A stretch of DNA of 64,000 bases from Lithospermum erythrorhizon. Taxonomy: Eukaryota; Streptophyta; Magnoliopsida; Boraginales; Boraginaceae. The DNA is taken from NCBI GenBank assembly GCA_019722365.1, contig JADFUC010002334.1:186001-250000 (forward strand), given 5' to 3'. Of this stretch, positions 62,886 to 64,000 are shown one piece after another; position 1 is the stretch's first letter; each line of letters starts with the position of its first letter. The notes below the pieces were generated by a model. It worked only from the letters and a program-made list of their open reading frames with translations, made no database searches and was not told where the DNA came from. The translations under genes were made by a program, and so were the position numbers.

Positions 62886-64000
62886 ATTTATTGAAAACTT
62901 TTATAATCACGATAATCATGAAATATGAAATAAAAATATGAAATTTATTTTTTATTAAGTTGTTCACATTTTATACTAAATGGGCGAGGTTTCATCATCA
63001 ACATAATAAATTAAAAAGCTGAATTTCATTCTTGATCAACTTTCATCTTGAATAAGAGCAAATCGTTGTTATCTTTCTTCTTCCGTTCATACGTTTAAAT
63101 GGGTTGGTGTCTTGTTCGATCTCGCTTTGAAGTCATCAAACCTATCTTTTTGGTGCAATTCCATAAGTGCATCTTTATCTTGCGTCTAGCCGTCGATCAT
63201 GATTGCCACACCCAAAAAACTTCTATTGCCGTGAAGTGAGTCTTGACATTGTATATTGAAGTTTTACATCGTACTAAATCTTGGAACTACATTGTCTATC
63301 GTAAGACATAGGAATTGCAAAATTCCTTAGCCATTTAATTCGATGTAGGAAAAACACCTTAAAACAGCTCTCCATACATTTGAGAACATCAATTGGATTT
63401 TCATCATTGCATGTTCATGTCAAAGGTGTCTTAGTATTGAGTCAACTCGTTTAAGTCTTGAGATGGGTAAGTATATGAAGCAAGTTTTCACTCATGGCTT
63501 TTGAGTATTACTCACTTACTTTTGAAGATAATGACAATTCGTAAGAAGTAGTACCCTTCACGTTGCACTTTATTACTTGGAGAATGTTTTAAAAAAATTT
63601 GCGGAATACGTGTATAAATGTATGCTTGATTTATTTTTTGTATGCGATTCTTAGGGTGATGCTGAAATAACTAGCATTGAAAAGCTCCAACGTTCATAAA
63701 ATAAAATCTATCCATCTGAGTATCTATTGTAGTTGGACACATTCATGCCCGATAAGCGTATGCATGTGCAATGGGAAGATAATATTTCAAAAATTTCTCT
63801 TCCATATTAGGAACTTATGTCTTTACTTGACAAACTTATCCTATTATCGTACAAATGCATAGAAAGCACAAACAATACATTTCAAAAGCTTGATGAATAT
63901 TGGGACTATATTGAGTTGAAAATGCTTTGGTGTAGTCTTTAAAAGGTGCAAGAAAATGGAGCAACTCACAGCAGTAGGTCAACATGAATAGGTGATCTTA
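62886..64000. other. Right edge, nothing recognised
   Basis: AT-rich with a few longer open pieces on both strands (e.g. 63677-63862), none with a family signature. The sequence probably continues a decayed transposon, but I cannot support a name. Confidence 0.3.

Overview
The window is nuclear DNA from a eudicot plant. It is AT-rich, has many short GT-AG introns, plant-specific protein families, Stowaway-type MITEs and nested Ty3/gypsy retroelements. The Tat/Retand-like element, with a 3' tandem array and an antisense reading frame, would fit Caryophyllales, but that is only a guess. I see no tRNA, rRNA or CRISPR array.

Layout. 0-6 kb: the 3' end of a frame-broken RPL3 copy, then a broken NHL/LEA_2-type gene split by a 2.2 kb intron. 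6.5-10.5 kb (minus): a degraded pinin/SDK gene whose largest intron is a tandem array. 13.2-15.2 and 19.7-22.5 kb (minus): two tandem paralogues of a plant vasculin/GPBP1-like protein. The downstream copy (B) is complete in five exons; the other (A) has lost its conserved C terminus. 24.3-25.2 kb: two Stowaway MITEs. 25.7-29.0 kb (minus): MSI1, six exons, about 424 aa. 29.6-34.2 kb (plus): a UGT80-like (GT28/GT1 sterol-glucosyltransferase type) gene of 14 exons, head to head with MSI1. 35.0-35.7 kb (minus): a small two-exon FCS-like zinc finger (FLZ) gene with a clear TATA box. 36-43 kb: degenerate tandem repeats, MITE-like and fold-back elements, and a probable Ulp1-like peptidase remnant. 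43.8-61.7 kb: a nest of retroelements. A pair of about 1 kb direct repeats flanks a Tat/Retand-like gypsy element (47.55-59.58 kb), whose 3' tandem array is itself split by a Tekay/Del-type chromovirus fragment (about 52.1-56.3 kb). 62.2-62.6 kb (minus): the first exon and promoter of an unrecognised gene.

Two themes stand out. First, local tandem duplication of 50-170 bp units is common inside introns, leaders and one exon of the genes here, and in two genes the duplicated unit carries the 5' splice site. Second, single-base frameshifts and lost start codons are frequent and become dense to the right of about 43 kb. Several otherwise well-preserved genes differ from a perfect model by exactly one base, so uncorrected long-read consensus errors must be considered beside real pseudogenisation. 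I did not find a convincing new biological system; the splice-donor duplications and the nested element architecture are the most interesting items.
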